A stretch of 64,000 bases of DNA, taken from positions 593,750 to 657,749 of the forward strand of contig WELA01007584.1 of assembly GCA_009602735.1 (NCBI GenBank). The letters are read 5' to 3'. The stretch comes from Mesotaenium endlicherianum. Lineage: Eukaryota; Streptophyta; Zygnematophyceae; Zygnematales; Mesotaeniaceae. Both the position numbers and the translations under genes were made by a program. Shown here one piece after another: positions 36,031-46,775 of the stretch. The first letter of the stretch is position 1. Each line of letters opens with the position of its first letter. The notes beneath the pieces were generated by a model. That model was not told the origin of the DNA. It saw only the letters and a program-made list of their open reading frames with translations, and ran no database searches.

Positions 36031-37509
36031 ATGGTAAGGACAAGGTCTCAAACTAGCAACTCCCGAGACATGGAGAACCAGGATAACGAGAATGTCGAAA
36101 ACCAGGCGGAAAGCCATGTAGCGGGAAACCGTACCTATTCGGAAGCAGTAGCGGATACTGCAGCTAGGGAGGCTGCAGATGAGGCAGCTGCTATTGCCTC
36201 AGTCGCAGCTCAGCAAGCTGAGGAGGAGATAGCCAGACTAGAAGCTGAACAAGTAGCAAAGGCCGCTGAAGATATACAAAGGAGGGAAGGACAGCCAGCT
36301 GACGAGCGCACTGTTGAAGAACTTATGGCATCAAGGGCCAATGTTCTGAACCCACCTCCTGCCGTACAACTCAATGTACCCCTAGGTCAAATACGTGACC
36401 GGCTGAATGCGGCAGGAATTGCTGCTGCAGGAGCAAGAGGGATTGTTGAGGACACTACTCAGCGAGTAGATGCCAATGCTGCTGCTGCATTTGCTAATCT
36501 ACCACCCCAAAATGTAGACTTGGGAGCATTGTTCGTTCAGATGCAGTCGCAAATGGCGACCATGTATCAGTCCCAGCAGGAGGACAAAAGAATCATAATG
36601 TCCCTACTCCGGGACAGAGACCAACTGGGGTCTCACACCACTAGTGGTGGTGGCCGAGGGCCTAGTAAGCCCAAGCCGAAACCTCCCCAGGACTATGATC
36701 CTGAGGGAAACAGAAAATATTACCTGATCAAGTTTCTCGCGGATGTTGAGCAGTGGCTGGAGAACTACCCAGAACTGCAAGATTACGAGAAGGTCAGGCA
36801 CACCGGTGCGCTACTGAAAGGCAGTGCCGCAGACTGGTGGCTTTACTGGAAGGAAGAGCGTAAGGCTCGGCAACTCGGTGACCCTACGTGGGTAGAGTTT
36901 GTCGAGAAGTTGCATGAGAAGTTTGATGTCATCAACCAGCAGGAGAAAGCTATCTATGCGATGATCTCCCTGACACTGAAGCAGACCACTTCAGTTGCTG
37001 AGTTTGCTCAAAAGTTCCAAGAGAACATGATGAAGCAGCCTGATTTGCCAGAACGGTATAGGATAGCATACTTCAGGTATGGCTTGAAATCCGAGGTCTC
37101 TGGTCATTTTGCTGAGAAAAAGTATGAGAAACTGGCTGACTTGATCCAGGATGCTGACGCCTGGGATCAGCAGCAGTTCAATCACAAGCGCCAGAGTAAC
37201 GCTTTGGTGTCTAAGATTGTCAAAAAGCCCCACGGTTCCTACAATGCAGTTGAAGGAGACCAGGCTGAGGATAATCAGGGTGATGAATATGAGTATGAGT
37301 ACAATGCTATTCAGTCTAGAGGTAGAGGTGGTCCCTCTCGAGGTGGCTATGGAAGGGGTGGTGGTAGGACTAAGCCGAGACCAGCCTCAGCAAAATCTAC
37401 TTGCTACCATTGTCAGCAGAAAGGCCACTACAGAGAACAGTGTCCGGTCAAGCACCTGCCTAAGGTCGAGAGAAAAGACCAGCCTTTAAAAGACAGCAAC
37501 AGTCAGTAA
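36031..37509 (+). CDS. gag: Element G gag polyprotein (492 aa)
   Basis: Structural protein that would form the cytoplasmic virus-like particle. Residues 1-120 are Ala/Glu/Gln-rich and probably helical. The retrotransposon gag domain lies at about 230-380, including [21 protein letters not shown] Gly/Arg-rich linker ([19 protein letters not shown]) and one CCHC knuckle, [14 protein letters not shown], near residues 459-472, would bind genomic RNA. The ATG follows the primer site by about 20 bases. Pol lies in a different frame downstream, as is common in Ty3/gypsy elements. Confidence 0.93.
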   Translation: MVRTRSQTSNSRDMENQDNENVENQAESHVAGNRTYSEAVADTAAREAADEAAAIASVAAQQAEEEIARLEAEQVAKAAEDIQRREGQPADERTVEELMASRANVLNPPPAVQLNVPLGQIRDRLNAAGIAAAGARGIVEDTTQRVDANAAAAFANLPPQNVDLGALFVQMQSQMATMYQSQQEDKRIIMSLLRDRDQLGSHTTSGGGRGPSKPKPKPPQDYDPEGNRKYYLIKFLADVEQWLENYPELQDYEKVRHTGALLKGSAADWWLYWKEERKARQLGDPTWVEFVEKLHEKFDVINQQEKAIYAMISLTLKQTTSVAEFAQKFQENMMKQPDLPERYRIAYFRYGLKSEVSGHFAEKKYEKLADLIQDADAWDQQQFNHKRQSNALVSKIVKKPHGSYNAVEGDQAEDNQGDEYEYEYNAIQSRGRGGPSRGGYGRGGGRTKPRPASAKSTCYHCQQKGHYREQCPVKHLPKVERKDQPLKDSNSQ

Positions 37510-37577
37510 TCCAGTCTACTGACTGTGAGGATGCTAGAGATAGTGAGTCGTCACTAGCTGCCCTCGTAGCAGGTATT

Positions 37578-40500
37578 ATGGGTCCTGCTGAACTGGATTC
37601 ACTATGCATGCCTGACAACCAGATAAAGGAGACCATCAGCAATATAGACGTCCAGAGAGTGCACACTCTGGATGCTCTTGTTCCACCTGATGTCCAACAT
37701 TTCTTTGCTACGTCAGGAGAACAATGCGAAAGTCAGGAAAAGACAGTCCCCCCTATCCTACTGCATTGCATGATTGCAGGTAGGAAGGTGAGGGCATTTG
37801 TTGACGGAGGGGCGTCACATACTTTTATCCACAAGGACTTAGTTAAGCGGCTAAGGCTGCCTACTGTCACCCAAGGGAATAGAAAAATATTCCTTGGAGA
37901 TGCCTCAAGTATCCCGGGAGGAGTTATAACCAAGCCTATTGAGGTCCAGTTAGGTTCTGGCATTGCAGTTCTAACTGAAACGCTTACATTTGAGGTACTC
38001 AACACTGGCTTTTATGATCTCGTGCTAGGCAGGTCCTGGCTTAATAGACATCAAGCTGAAGTGTGTTGGAGCAGAGGTACAGTTAAAGTGAGAGGAGCCA
38101 GTGATGGGCAGACTGACTTGGCACCCACCAGTGCTCTTCCTCTTGTCCTGTGTGGATGGCAAATGAAGGAAAAGAAGAGGCTTCCAGAAGGATGCAAGTT
38201 GCTGAATGCAATGGAGTTCGTCAAAAGCTGGAACCAGAAGGAAGACAGAATGTTCTGTCTGCTGCTAAGAGAGGTACCTCCTCAACCTGAAGAAGTGGTT
38301 GAGAAAAAGGTACACCCTCCGGAACACCCTACTGCTGCAAACATTGTTGCTCAGTACACGGATGTGTTTAATATGCCTCCAGGACTACCCCCTAAGCGGG
38401 AAGTAGATCATAGGATTGATTTATTACCTGGTAGCCAGCCACCCTGGCAACGCACGTATGGCTTGTCTTATTTGGAGAGTGAGGAGTTGAAAACACAGAT
38501 TGCAGAGCTGGAGGAAAATGGTTACATTTCTCCCAGTAAATCACCGTACGGCGCACCTATCCTATTTGTTAAGAAAAAGGATGGCAGTATGCGGATGTGT
38601 GTGGATTACAGAGCCCTGAACAGAATTACAGTAAAGAACAAGTATGCTTTACCCAGAATCGAGGACTTGCTTGATACCCTGTCTGGCGCTAAGGTGTTCA
38701 GTAAGATAGATCTCAAGAGTGGTTATCATCAAATCAGAATTGCTGAGGGGGATGAACACAAGACTGCTTTCCGCACACGTTATGGACACTATGAGTTCAA
38801 CGTGATGCCATTTGGACTGACTAATGCTCCTGCTACCTTTATGGGTGCTATGAATGACATTTTCAGACCTTATTTGGATAAGTTTGTGCAAGTTTTCCTG
38901 GATGATATTTTAATTTTCTCTAAAGATGAAGCTCAGCACACTGAACACTTAAAGAAAGTGCTGGACACTCTGCGGAAAAATCACTTGTATGCTAAAATGA
39001 GCAAGTGTGATTTCTTTAAGGAAAGTATTGAATTCTTAGGCCACGTTGTCAGTAAAGAGGGCATCAGTGTGGATCCTAAGAAAGTCCAGACCATAAGGGA
39101 CTGGCCAGTACCACAGTCTGTCTCTGAAGTTAGATCCTTCCTCGGGTTGGCTAACTACTATAGGAGATTTATTGAGAATTATTCCACAAAGGCCAGTAAA
39201 CTGACTGACCTTACTAAGAAAGACATCGGGTATGTGTGGGGGGAAGAGCAGCAGGCTGCCTTCCAGACCCTTAAAGATGCCCTTTGTTCTGCCCCAGTGC
39301 TAGCCGTGTATGACCCCAGCAAACCGGTGCAGGTGGTTACTGATGCCTCTGATTTTGCCATGGGTGCTATTTTGTTGCAGCCTGCTGACAAAACCACAAA
39401 GGATGGTAAGGTACGGCAGGAGTGGCATCCTGTGTTGTATGAGTCTATGAAATTTAATCCAGCGGAGATTAATTACTCAGTGCATGATAAAGAGCTGCTA
39501 GCTATCATTCATGTACTCAAACAGTGGAGAGCATACTTACATGGTAAAGCTTTTAAGGTGATTACAGATCATCTAGCTCTGACCCACTTTCAGAAGAAGT
39601 CCAAGCTGTCGAGGAGGGAGAACCGCTGGAGCCAGATGCTGGAGCAGTTCCAAGTCCAGATCGACTACAAACCAGGGAAGTTGAATCCTGCTGATGCACT
39701 CTCTAGAAGACCTGACTTGCAAGAAAGGAACTTTAGTCAGCATGCTGTAGATAAAGTCCTGTGTGCACTCACTTCACTAAAGGTGAAAAAGTCCTTCCTT
39801 GAACAACTTAGGAAAGCCTACCTTTCTGACCCAACATTTGAGCCCAGCCCCACTACTGGTATGTGTCGTGCTACCGCACTCGGGTATAAGCTCAAGGGAG
39901 GGGTCTGGGTGACTGAAACCACTTCAGGCAGGCTGAAGCTGGTCATTCCTAATAATTTGGAAATAAGGTCTCTCTTACTGAGTCAAGCTCATGACAGTCT
40001 CCTGGGTGGACATTTGGGGCAGGCCAAAACTGTTGGCAAACTGGCAAAACATTATCATTGGGAGGGGTTACCCCGGGAGGTCTTGAAATATGTCAAGTCC
40101 TGTGACCAGTGTCAGAGAAATAAGTCTCGGCACACACCACCCGGAGGTCTCTTGCAACCGCTACCCATCCCAGCGGGACGCTGGGAAACTATATCCATGG
40201 ACTGGGTGGTCTCACTACCAAGAACTGCCAACGGGCATGATTCAATACTGGTAGTCGTGGATAAACTGACAAAAATGGTCATTTTTATCCCCACAACTGT
40301 CAAAGTGACTGCACTCGAAACAGCGAGACAGTTTTACAACCATGTAGTATGCCAACATGGGCTCCCTTCTAATATCATCTCAGACAGAGACTCAAAATTC
40401 ACCTCTAAGTTCTGGAGAGCTTTAATGGGGTTAATGGGAGTCAAACAGCTGCTCAGCACAGCAAACCACCCTCAGACTGATGGGCAGACTGAAAGAACTA

Positions 40501-41294
40501 ACCGAGTTCTGCAGGAGGTGCTGAGAGCATATATTAACCAAAAACAAGATAATTGGGATGACCTGTTGCCTCAAATTCAGTTTGCGGTCAACAGTGCGGT
40601 GCACGCGTCAACGGGCAAAACTCCTTTTGAACTCAGCCTGGGTAGAGTCCCTAAGTCTCCTCTAGATGTGCTAGGGGAATCTTTAACTCACCCTGAAGGG
40701 ATTGACAACCCGGTCTCCCTCCAGTTAACTCAGGAGTTTGCTGACACCCTGTCAGAAGTCCAACGAAACTTGCACACGGCCCAAGAAAACCAACAAAAAT
40801 ACGCTAATCAACACCGTCGGGAACTGACATTTTCCAAGGGGGATTTAGTCAAACTGCATTCTCAGCACCTGTACCTCCCTGGTGTGGTCAAGAAAAAGCT
40901 TGGCCCTGTCTGGGTCGGTCCATATTCGGTGGTCCGTCGTGTCGGTCAGAATGCTTACAAACTGAACATGTCAGCTGAATACAAGGGGCACCCGGTCTTT
41001 AATGTCTCCTTCCTGGAACCGTACATCAAAGGTGATACACTGTTCACAGGTCGGTTCCCTGTCCAACCGGGACCGGTCCCCGCTGTCCGGGACGGCGACC
41101 CTGAGGAATATGAGGTCGATGAGATTTTAGACGCTCGCTCGGTCCGTCGATCGTCTAAATATGTCATGAAATACCTCATTCGATGGAAGGGTTACGATGC
41201 CTCTGGGGACACTTGGGAGTTTAAGGACCACTTGACCAATGCCAAAGGGGCGTTGACACGGTTCCACCTTCGGGCCGCTGGAGTCCCTCCATAA
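37578..41294 (+). CDS. pol: Element G pol polyprotein (1,238 aa)
   Basis: Domains in order: retropepsin-like protease near residues 70-90 ([12 protein letters not shown]), reverse transcriptase about 310-480 with FLDD at the active site, RNase H about 590-720 ([16 protein letters not shown]), integrase zinc region about 800-850 (His-His-Cys-Cys), and integrase DDE core about 870-985 ([29 protein letters not shown]). A C-terminal chromodomain (about 1175-1235, [17 protein letters not shown]) in chromoviruses guides integration to modified chromatin. The listed ATG is only the first in the frame; the protein may be made as a fusion or by reinitiation. Confidence 0.94.
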   Translation: MGPAELDSLCMPDNQIKETISNIDVQRVHTLDALVPPDVQHFFATSGEQCESQEKTVPPILLHCMIAGRKVRAFVDGGASHTFIHKDLVKRLRLPTVTQGNRKIFLGDASSIPGGVITKPIEVQLGSGIAVLTETLTFEVLNTGFYDLVLGRSWLNRHQAEVCWSRGTVKVRGASDGQTDLAPTSALPLVLCGWQMKEKKRLPEGCKLLNAMEFVKSWNQKEDRMFCLLLREVPPQPEEVVEKKVHPPEHPTAANIVAQYTDVFNMPPGLPPKREVDHRIDLLPGSQPPWQRTYGLSYLESEELKTQIAELEENGYISPSKSPYGAPILFVKKKDGSMRMCVDYRALNRITVKNKYALPRIEDLLDTLSGAKVFSKIDLKSGYHQIRIAEGDEHKTAFRTRYGHYEFNVMPFGLTNAPATFMGAMNDIFRPYLDKFVQVFLDDILIFSKDEAQHTEHLKKVLDTLRKNHLYAKMSKCDFFKESIEFLGHVVSKEGISVDPKKVQTIRDWPVPQSVSEVRSFLGLANYYRRFIENYSTKASKLTDLTKKDIGYVWGEEQQAAFQTLKDALCSAPVLAVYDPSKPVQVVTDASDFAMGAILLQPADKTTKDGKVRQEWHPVLYESMKFNPAEINYSVHDKELLAIIHVLKQWRAYLHGKAFKVITDHLALTHFQKKSKLSRRENRWSQMLEQFQVQIDYKPGKLNPADALSRRPDLQERNFSQHAVDKVLCALTSLKVKKSFLEQLRKAYLSDPTFEPSPTTGMCRATALGYKLKGGVWVTETTSGRLKLVIPNNLEIRSLLLSQAHDSLLGGHLGQAKTVGKLAKHYHWEGLPREVLKYVKSCDQCQRNKSRHTPPGGLLQPLPIPAGRWETISMDWVVSLPRTANGHDSILVVVDKLTKMVIFIPTTVKVTALETARQFYNHVVCQHGLPSNIISDRDSKFTSKFWRALMGLMGVKQLLSTANHPQTDGQTERTNRVLQEVLRAYINQKQDNWDDLLPQIQFAVNSAVHASTGKTPFELSLGRVPKSPLDVLGESLTHPEGIDNPVSLQLTQEFADTLSEVQRNLHTAQENQQKYANQHRRELTFSKGDLVKLHSQHLYLPGVVKKKLGPVWVGPYSVVRRVGQNAYKLNMSAEYKGHPVFNVSFLEPYIKGDTLFTGRFPVQPGPVPAVRDGDPEEYEVDEILDARSVRRSSKYVMKYLIRWKGYDASGDTWEFKDHLTNAKGALTRFHLRAAGVPP

Positions 41295-41530
41295 CTGTCA
41301 TTTCAGTTGACACGGGAAGGTGACAGGCGGTCCTGTCTCCATTTAAGTTGGAGGGGAAAATATATGACAGTTAGTGAGCGAGAGCGATAAAAACACACTC
41401 ATACGTTTATGTGTAGCGCATCGCAACTACGTCAACTTTTAGCAATCATCCTGTAAGGTAAACAGCAGCGAAGCCACTATACTAAATACTAACATACTTC
41501 CTGCAATCCCTATGACAAAGGTCCATATCC

Positions 41531-41561
41531 TACTAACTTGTGCCCTGGTTACATGTGCAGG
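41531..41561 (+). promoter_or_regulatory. Branch-point and 3' splice-site arrangement before ORF3
   Basis: A perfect TACTAAC (41531-41537) is followed 22 bases later by TGTGCAG (ending 41560), directly before the ORF3 start codon. The same layout is at 29171-29201 (C) and 19667-19637 in reverse (B). A diverged version is at 16992-17022 (A). A possible local donor AAG/GTAAAC (41455-41463) is kept in B and C but not in A. The LTR donor GGTAAGT is kept in nearly all LTRs of the family. Confidence 0.6.
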
Positions 41562-43238
41562 ATGGCGCCCACCACACAAAAGGAGGACAGAAAGCGCAAG
41601 GCAGAAGAAGCCAGGAGGACAATGGAGCAATACCAGAAGGAGCTGGCGGCGACGTCCCTCACCAGGAGAGAACAAGAAAGGGTCCGCAAACAACAAGAGG
41701 CGGCAGAAGAGGCACAGAGGAAGAAGGATCAGGAAGCGGAAAACCTCAGGAAGGCTGAGGAGGAGAGACAGAAGAAACAGCAAGAAGAAGCGGCAGCGGC
41801 AGAAGAGGAGAAAAGAAAAAAGATTGAAGCGGACAGACAGAAGAGCTTGGCCACTTACAGGTATACTGTGGTGGGTGGCCAAAACTTCGATAACCTGAAG
41901 GAAGCATTGCTGGCAGCCCAGGAGATCAACAGGCTGGAACAGACAACACTGCTACAGAAGGAAGGAGCTACAGCACTGGACAGGTACATCGAGACACACA
42001 CCGGCGTGGTCCTTTACGAAGATTATGCTAAGATGGTGGGCTATACAGCAGAGCAGGCCCGGTATCTCGCAGATGATTCAGAGGACAAGCCGGTCCCCAT
42101 ACCGGGAATAGTGGGAGATCAGAGACTCATCCGGATGGTGAGCATGCGGCCCGATAGCTTTAAGGATACGGTATTCTACCTCACACTCCTGCCAGCTTAC
42201 AATGAAGTTGAGAGAAGGAGCTGGGAGTACTTGGCCAGGGAAGCAGGACAGCAGATGTTCTCTCCCCACTGGTTCCCGTGTAAACTGAGGAAGGCTGAGC
42301 ACGGACCCCAGTACTACCAGCAGCCAACAGACTGGAGGTGGATGACCGTCACAAATAAGAAGCAGGAGTGTGACCGAGCCCAACCGGATGACTTCCACTA
42401 TGGCCTAGACGGCTATCTCATCCTACCACCTCACATTGCCCCTTGGGACCCCAGGCTGAATGGATGCCTGAGCAATATGAATGCAGAGACCAAGGAACAT
42501 AGGAGGAGGGGAAGAGACTACTTCTCTAAGGGAAAGCATGCCTTTGTCAAATGGGCAAAGAATGCAGGCCGGATAGATATCAGTAGGCTGAAGGCCAAGC
42601 AACCTCCAGCGCGCCCTAAGAAAGGGAGGTCGGTAGACTACTCCATGTCTACTAGGGAGCAGGACGACTTAGTGGACGAGACCCCTACTCTCTCCGAGGA
42701 GGAGGATGAGGAGGATGAGGAAGAAGAACAAGGCAGAGGAGAAGCATCAGCAGCAGGTACTCAGGATACCCAGGGACAGGCAGTGGCACTTCCTAAAGAA
42801 CCACGATCAGGTGTGTGGAATGTGATCCCCGTTATGGCGACAACTGGACCCCGCGCTCGCTCCCCCAGCCCACCTGCCCAAGCAGGGGAAGAAGTTGATT
42901 CGACGGTACTGGGCAGCAGACACAGACAGAAATCCCCAGAGGACAGGGGTGCCAGAAGAGAGACACGCGGGTGGGCCAGAGGTATGCCAGCCTCCCCCTC
43001 CGCTCAGGGGCATGTACGTCTAGCCAATGTATTTCAGCATCCTACTGGAATGCCTGTCTATGTGGGAATCAACACCCAAATAGTTGAAGAGCAGGCCACC
43101 ATCCTCCGTTCTCCCCGAGGGCCAACTTTAGAGCAAACAGGGTTCTTTAGAAGGCCAGCTGACAGACCTAGAGGGCTGTCCAGATCTAGGTCCAGATCTC
43201 CGTCTCCTGACCCTGAAGCCCCAGAAACAACCCCTTAA
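41562..43238 (+). CDS. Element G third ORF (ORF3), 558 aa, unknown function
   Basis: Follows pol by about 270 bases in the same strand. The chosen ATG is the one just after the acceptor-like CAG. Residues ~5-100 are Lys/Glu/Gln/Arg repeats typical of a long coiled coil. Residues ~105-350 form a conserved globular-looking core (YRYTVVGGQNF, NEVERRSWEYLAREAGQ, DWRWMTV, LPPHIAPWDPRL, FSKGKHAFVKWAKN). Then a Lys/Arg-Pro patch, an acidic Glu/Asp run (~385-410), and an Arg-Ser tail (RSRSRSPSPDPE). No signal peptide or membrane segment is seen, so it is not an obvious envelope protein. I recognise no family. Acidic and RS regions suggest nucleic-acid or nuclear contacts, which is inference. Confidence 0.8.
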   Translation: MAPTTQKEDRKRKAEEARRTMEQYQKELAATSLTRREQERVRKQQEAAEEAQRKKDQEAENLRKAEEERQKKQQEEAAAAEEEKRKKIEADRQKSLATYRYTVVGGQNFDNLKEALLAAQEINRLEQTTLLQKEGATALDRYIETHTGVVLYEDYAKMVGYTAEQARYLADDSEDKPVPIPGIVGDQRLIRMVSMRPDSFKDTVFYLTLLPAYNEVERRSWEYLAREAGQQMFSPHWFPCKLRKAEHGPQYYQQPTDWRWMTVTNKKQECDRAQPDDFHYGLDGYLILPPHIAPWDPRLNGCLSNMNAETKEHRRRGRDYFSKGKHAFVKWAKNAGRIDISRLKAKQPPARPKKGRSVDYSMSTREQDDLVDETPTLSEEEDEEDEEEEQGRGEASAAGTQDTQGQAVALPKEPRSGVWNVIPVMATTGPRARSPSPPAQAGEEVDSTVLGSRHRQKSPEDRGARRETRGWARGMPASPSAQGHVRLANVFQHPTGMPVYVGINTQIVEEQATILRSPRGPTLEQTGFFRRPADRPRGLSRSRSRSPSPDPEAPETTP

Positions 43239-43338
43239 GGTGACACGCTGAAGAGGCAGTCAATAAGGGAGGCTGGTCAGGTTCAGTTCCCTTATTTAAA
43301 ATTTTTGCAGTTTAATGTTGTCGAGGCGACAACAAGTT

Positions 43339-43351
43339 AAGTTGGAGGGAT
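43339..43351 (+). promoter_or_regulatory. Polypurine tract of element G
   Basis: AAGTTGGAGGGAT immediately before the 3' LTR; identical in element A. A related GTTGGAGGGGAA run also lies just after pol near 41345, a possible second purine tract. Confidence 0.82.
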
Positions 43352-44073
43352 TGTAATGAATCAGTATATTAGTGGATATAATATTCATTTAAATATAACA
43401 GTTAATTAAGTTCAGCCTGCTGAACTTTAGTTAAAATAGTCAGTCTGCTGGACTTTACATAATTATCAGTTTAATGACTCAGCCGGAGTCAGCAAGCTGA
43501 AGTCCATATAAGTCAGCTTGCTGACCTATTCTTTGACAGCCAGCTGACTTCCATACTCGGTAGCAGCGAACTGCCTTGATATGCATCTAAGTGCGATATG
43601 CTAGATGAATAGCCAGATGACATCCCTATGATGGATGGCTATTCGGGATGATGGGAGATGGCGGTGGATTTGGTTAACCGAGGTCCTACCAACGTGGTTA
43701 ACTCCCGGGTAGGCGGTGCCATCGCACTGACCGTTGAACAGTAAACTCATTCCATGTACATATGCTAGGCATTGCTCTCGAGTTCGGCATTCGGAAACGA
43801 GGCCAACTCTCTTGTACAGCTTACTGAGAGAGATCTGAATCCAAGGCGAGAAGCCATTGATACGCACTGTCTTCTAACCTTGCTTATGTATGAGTTTACT
43901 AATTCGCATTATTGATGCTAGTTTACTCGCATTTGACTTACGAGTATTATTCACTGCTAGTGTATTGTCCTTTGCCGTTTAACCAGTTAACGGAAATTGC
44001 CATCAAGATTACTTGCTGATATAAAGATCTTTATTAATTGTTAATCGCTTATTTGGTAAGTCAATTCATTTCA
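43352..44073 (+). repeat. 3' LTR of element G
   Basis: 722 bp, TGTAATG...TTTCA, followed by the GATAG duplicate. Confidence 0.92.
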
Positions 44074-44078
44074 GATAG

Positions 44079-44451
44079 TGTCCTTTCTTCGTACAATCCA
44101 AAGATCGCCGTACGATTGTACCATTGACGAGTTTCGCAACCCGCAATATATCCTCGTCTCCTGGACACGGTTGCAAGCGTTCGCGCTCCAAAACCAATGT
44201 AGGGATACGATCAAGAAGGTAACTTTGAGGTACTTAGATCGCGCGCCAATTGTACTTATAGAATTCAAATCGACACTTCCGGTCACATCCGCGACGTGTC
44301 GTACGTGCCACATCCGGCCACGCGGTGGATTGTTACAGGTACTCCGTGTGATAAACGTGGCAAACAATGATGGGGTAAAATTCCATACTCGAGCGGGGAG
44401 TCGGAGACACAGGCGAGGAATGGCCATTGTTACAATACTATACGTAAGAAC
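44079..44451. other. Right flank of element G, LTR-like block at 44197-44337
   Basis: 44197-44337 resembles 35068-35197 (shared runs such as GTACTTAGATCGCGCGCCAA). Read in reverse it begins TGTAACAATCC. Together the two blocks look like LTR ends of one older minus-strand element interrupted by G, or two members of one family. No gene seen. Confidence 0.45.
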
Positions 44452-44931
44452 ATGAAGAATTGCGCTCCATGTAACCTACCTAACTTTCGTAACGAAGTGG
44501 ACCCTTTACGTGCCACCGTCCCGTCTAATCATCCTTGTCAGGCTTGCAATTTTACCCGACGTCCTGCTTTGATGTTGCTTCGTGATCACTATAATGCTGG
44601 GTGGCATTTAGCATGCCTATCCCCTCCCTTGGATCGCGTTCCTGCCGGAGATTGGTTCAACACGTCATGCAGGCCGGTGTCTTTAGCCAAGGACCCTCTC
44701 ATTACTTCTCTCCCTTTCTTGCTTTCTTTTCCGTGTTTCCGTTCTAGCTTTGGTGGTTTTGCAGGTCCTCCCCCCACTACCTGGTGGGAACAGACCCTGG
44801 TGGCCGACACTCGTGGGCTCCCTCCGCCGCAGCTCACCTTTGCCATCGCGGACGCGTTGCGCGCGGACTTCTTGGAGGCCTCTCGCGAGGCCACTGACTT
44901 TCCCTCCTCCGATGGACGGCCGTCCTTGTAA
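44452..44931 (+). CDS. Short ORF with PHD-finger-like segment, probably a transposon fragment
   Basis: 160 codons. Residues ~29-75 contain Cys-x2-Cys, then GWHLACLSPPLDRVPAGDWF and a final Cys, which resembles the second half of a PHD zinc finger (His-x2-Cys, PPL, Pro-x-GxW, Cys). The complete Cys4-His-Cys3 set is not visible. Similar fingers are known both in chromatin proteins and in some algal transposon proteins. The setting between repeats favours a transposon remnant. A host exon is possible but unsupported. Confidence 0.4.
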   Translation: MKNCAPCNLPNFRNEVDPLRATVPSNHPCQACNFTRRPALMLLRDHYNAGWHLACLSPPLDRVPAGDWFNTSCRPVSLAKDPLITSLPFLLSFPCFRSSFGGFAGPPPTTWWEQTLVADTRGLPPPQLTFAIADALRADFLEASREATDFPSSDGRPSL

Positions 44932-45165
44932 TCTCCTGCCATTCGGTCTTTCATCGAGTCTTACCCGGTGTCTGTTGGCCACATCTAGCGCATGCAATAC
45001 TTTCCACCAAGGTTCTACTACCATGGCTCGCCGAAGACCATCCTCTCTTCTCTCGACCCTGACGGTCCCCCTATCTCTTATAATGTTCAGCTTTCAGCTT
45101 CTGGCTCGTCCCCTCACCTCCAGGTGGGGGGGGGGTTTTCCTAGCTTGTTTTTCCTTAGTATTTG

Positions 45166-45403
45166 AAATGTAGTACCTCTAGTTGCCCATTAGTGCCCAG
45201 GCCTGATCTCCAGTGGTCCTTCACCTTCCCACTGCTCATAAGCTGTGGGCTTTTCCCCCCGCTAGTGGGGGTTTTTACCCACAGCACCTAGGTTAGCTTG
45301 TCCTGATCCAGTCTGAGTGCTTGTTCCCTTCGTTCAGGTTGTCCTCATGCTAGTCACTTTAGCTATGCCGACATCTACCACCTATTGACAGTCCTCGTTG
45401 CGA
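45166..45403 (+). repeat. Dispersed repeat X, copy 2, with conserved hairpin
   Basis: About 240 bp, very similar to 53198-53438 and related to the reverse of 34500-34890. It contains CCCCCCGCTAGTGGGGG, which can fold into a hairpin, flanked by GCTGTGGGCTTTT and TTTACCCACAGC arms that extend the pairing. It looks like the conserved end of a transposon family (possibly a LINE/SINE 3' part), which I infer from its structure only. Confidence 0.65.
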
Positions 45404-45650
45404 CAGCTGTCATGCCTGCTGCTGTCGAGCTCCTTTAGATGTCTAGTCGGTAGTCACTTTAGCTATGCCGACATCTACCACCTATTGACAGTCCTCGTTG
45501 CGACAGCTGTCATGCCTGCTGCTGTCGAGCTCCTTTAGATGTCTAGTCGGTAGTCACTTTAGCTATGCCGACATCTACCACCTATTGACAGTCCTCGTTG
45601 CGACAGCTGTCATGCCTGCTGCTGTCGAGCTCCTTTAGATGTCTAGTCGG
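45351..45650 (+). repeat. Three perfect tandem copies of a 100-bp unit
   Basis: Units start at 45351, 45451 and 45551, each with TAGTCACTTTAGCTATGCCG and ending GTCTAGTCGG; the copies look identical. The unit begins inside repeat X. The other X copies have the start of the unit only once, so the amplification is local and recent, or an assembly effect. Confidence 0.9.
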
Positions 45651-46230
45651 AGTCTAAGGGTGGAGGGAATTGACAGGTCTATTGGTTAGCTGGGTTAGGG
45701 TGGTAGGTGAGGGAGGAGTAGTCCAGGGGTGGGTGTGGTGAATGCTTGGACCTATGATGTGCTCACGAGGATCTGCTGTTGAGCAGCTGTGAGGTGCCAT
45801 CAGATCCCGCGCATACTCTTTCCCTTCACAGTGGTGTTGCCGCCCACACGTATGGAGGTCGACCTACAAGTCTGCTCGCTTGTTGGGGCGGCGCTGGTAC
45901 CAAGCAGGATTCACACCTCTTCGGGGCTACCTTTCCATGTACGATAGGCAATCCCGTCGGGTATGCCCAAGGGATTGCTGGAGGTTAGGGAGTGTAGGGG
46001 TGTGTGTGAGAGTGGGTGATTGCACGTGTCCGTGTCTTCTCGAGTCCTTAGACTTTATTCATCTCAGGAGTATTTACATTACTCTATGATTTTAGTGACT
46101 AGGCGACGCAATAGCGCGTTGACACGTTTGATGTTTTTTTCTCTCATTTGGTAGGTGAGATCAGGCATAATTCGACGTGGAACGCTACTTAGGCAGCTCG
46201 CTAACATCAATCCGATGTTAGCTTTTGTAT
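45651..46230. other. No gene recognised
   Basis: Unique-looking sequence between the tandem repeat and element E. Open frames here are short and resemble nothing known. It ends at the GTTCG target site of element E and continues after it at 52916. Confidence 0.5.
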
Positions 46231-46235
46231 GTTCG

Positions 46236-46738
46236 TGTAGTGATTTGAGTTATTATATATTAGTATGCATATATTTTAATGTTTTCAAATATATTTGGAG
46301 TAGTATTGTGTGGAGTCAAGTGTGAATAGGTACTCTAGTAACTTGGTTCATGTCCTTTGAACCTTCCAAGGCATTTTCGAAGTTAGAGGAAAGACCTAGA
46401 AGAACTCCATGTGGCAAAAGTCAGATGTGCCATTTTTAGGTCAAAAGGACATGTGTACATTATTCTAGAAAGAGGTGGCAAGTTTTGGGATGTGTTGGGT
46501 GCCAACACATCAACATACACCTTCCTAGAAATTACTTATGTAGCAAGTATATAAACAAGAGCTAGAACATAGAAAGACATTCCAGAATCACTCTTGTACT
46601 TGCCAAAATCCAGAAATATATTAACTTTCAAGAAGCCATCTCTCTTTCAAGAAGCTACCACTTGTGTTCAAAGATCCTTGTCTTGAATAGATAAAGTATT
46701 CTGTTTTACTAAGTACTTTATCTATCTGTTTCACTACA
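46236..46738 (+). repeat. 5' LTR of element E
   Basis: 503 bp, TGTAGTG...CTACA. TATATAA at 46548-46554 is a likely core promoter. Confidence 0.94.
46548..46554 (+). promoter_or_regulatory. TATA box in element E 5' LTR
   Basis: TATATAA about 190 bases before the LTR end, duplicated at 52725-52731 in the 3' LTR and in reverse at 32413-32419 in the solo LTR. Position and sequence fit a retroelement promoter. Confidence 0.6.
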
Positions 46739-46739
46739 G

Positions 46740-46752
46740 TGGTATCGGAGCT
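46740..46752 (+). promoter_or_regulatory. Primer-binding site of element E
   Basis: TGGTATCGGAGCT one base after the LTR; same tRNA site as in the LARD-like element and element G. Confidence 0.87.
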
Positions 46753-46775
46753 AGGCACTTTGGTAGCACAAGAAG

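Larger units (their letters stand above)
35277..44073 (+). mobile_element. Element G: complete-looking Ty3/gypsy chromovirus with third ORF
   Basis: 8,797 bp: 5' LTR, primer site, gag, pol, ORF3, purine tract, 3' LTR, with a perfect 5-bp duplication GATAG (35272-35276 and 44074-44078). All three reading frames run uninterrupted, so it looks whole. The LTRs differ at about 20 positions of ~720 by eye (near 3%), so it is fairly young but not new. It is the reference copy for fossils A, B and C. Confidence 0.93.

Noticed and set aside
35277-44073. Element G as an endogenous retrovirus because of its third ORF
   Set aside because: ORF3 has no signal peptide, membrane helix or glycoprotein-like cysteines, so an envelope role is not supported; chromodomain and pol order place it among chromoviruses.
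45351-45650. CRISPR-like array
   Set aside because: Units are contiguous 100-bp tandem copies without unique spacers, in a eukaryotic repeat.
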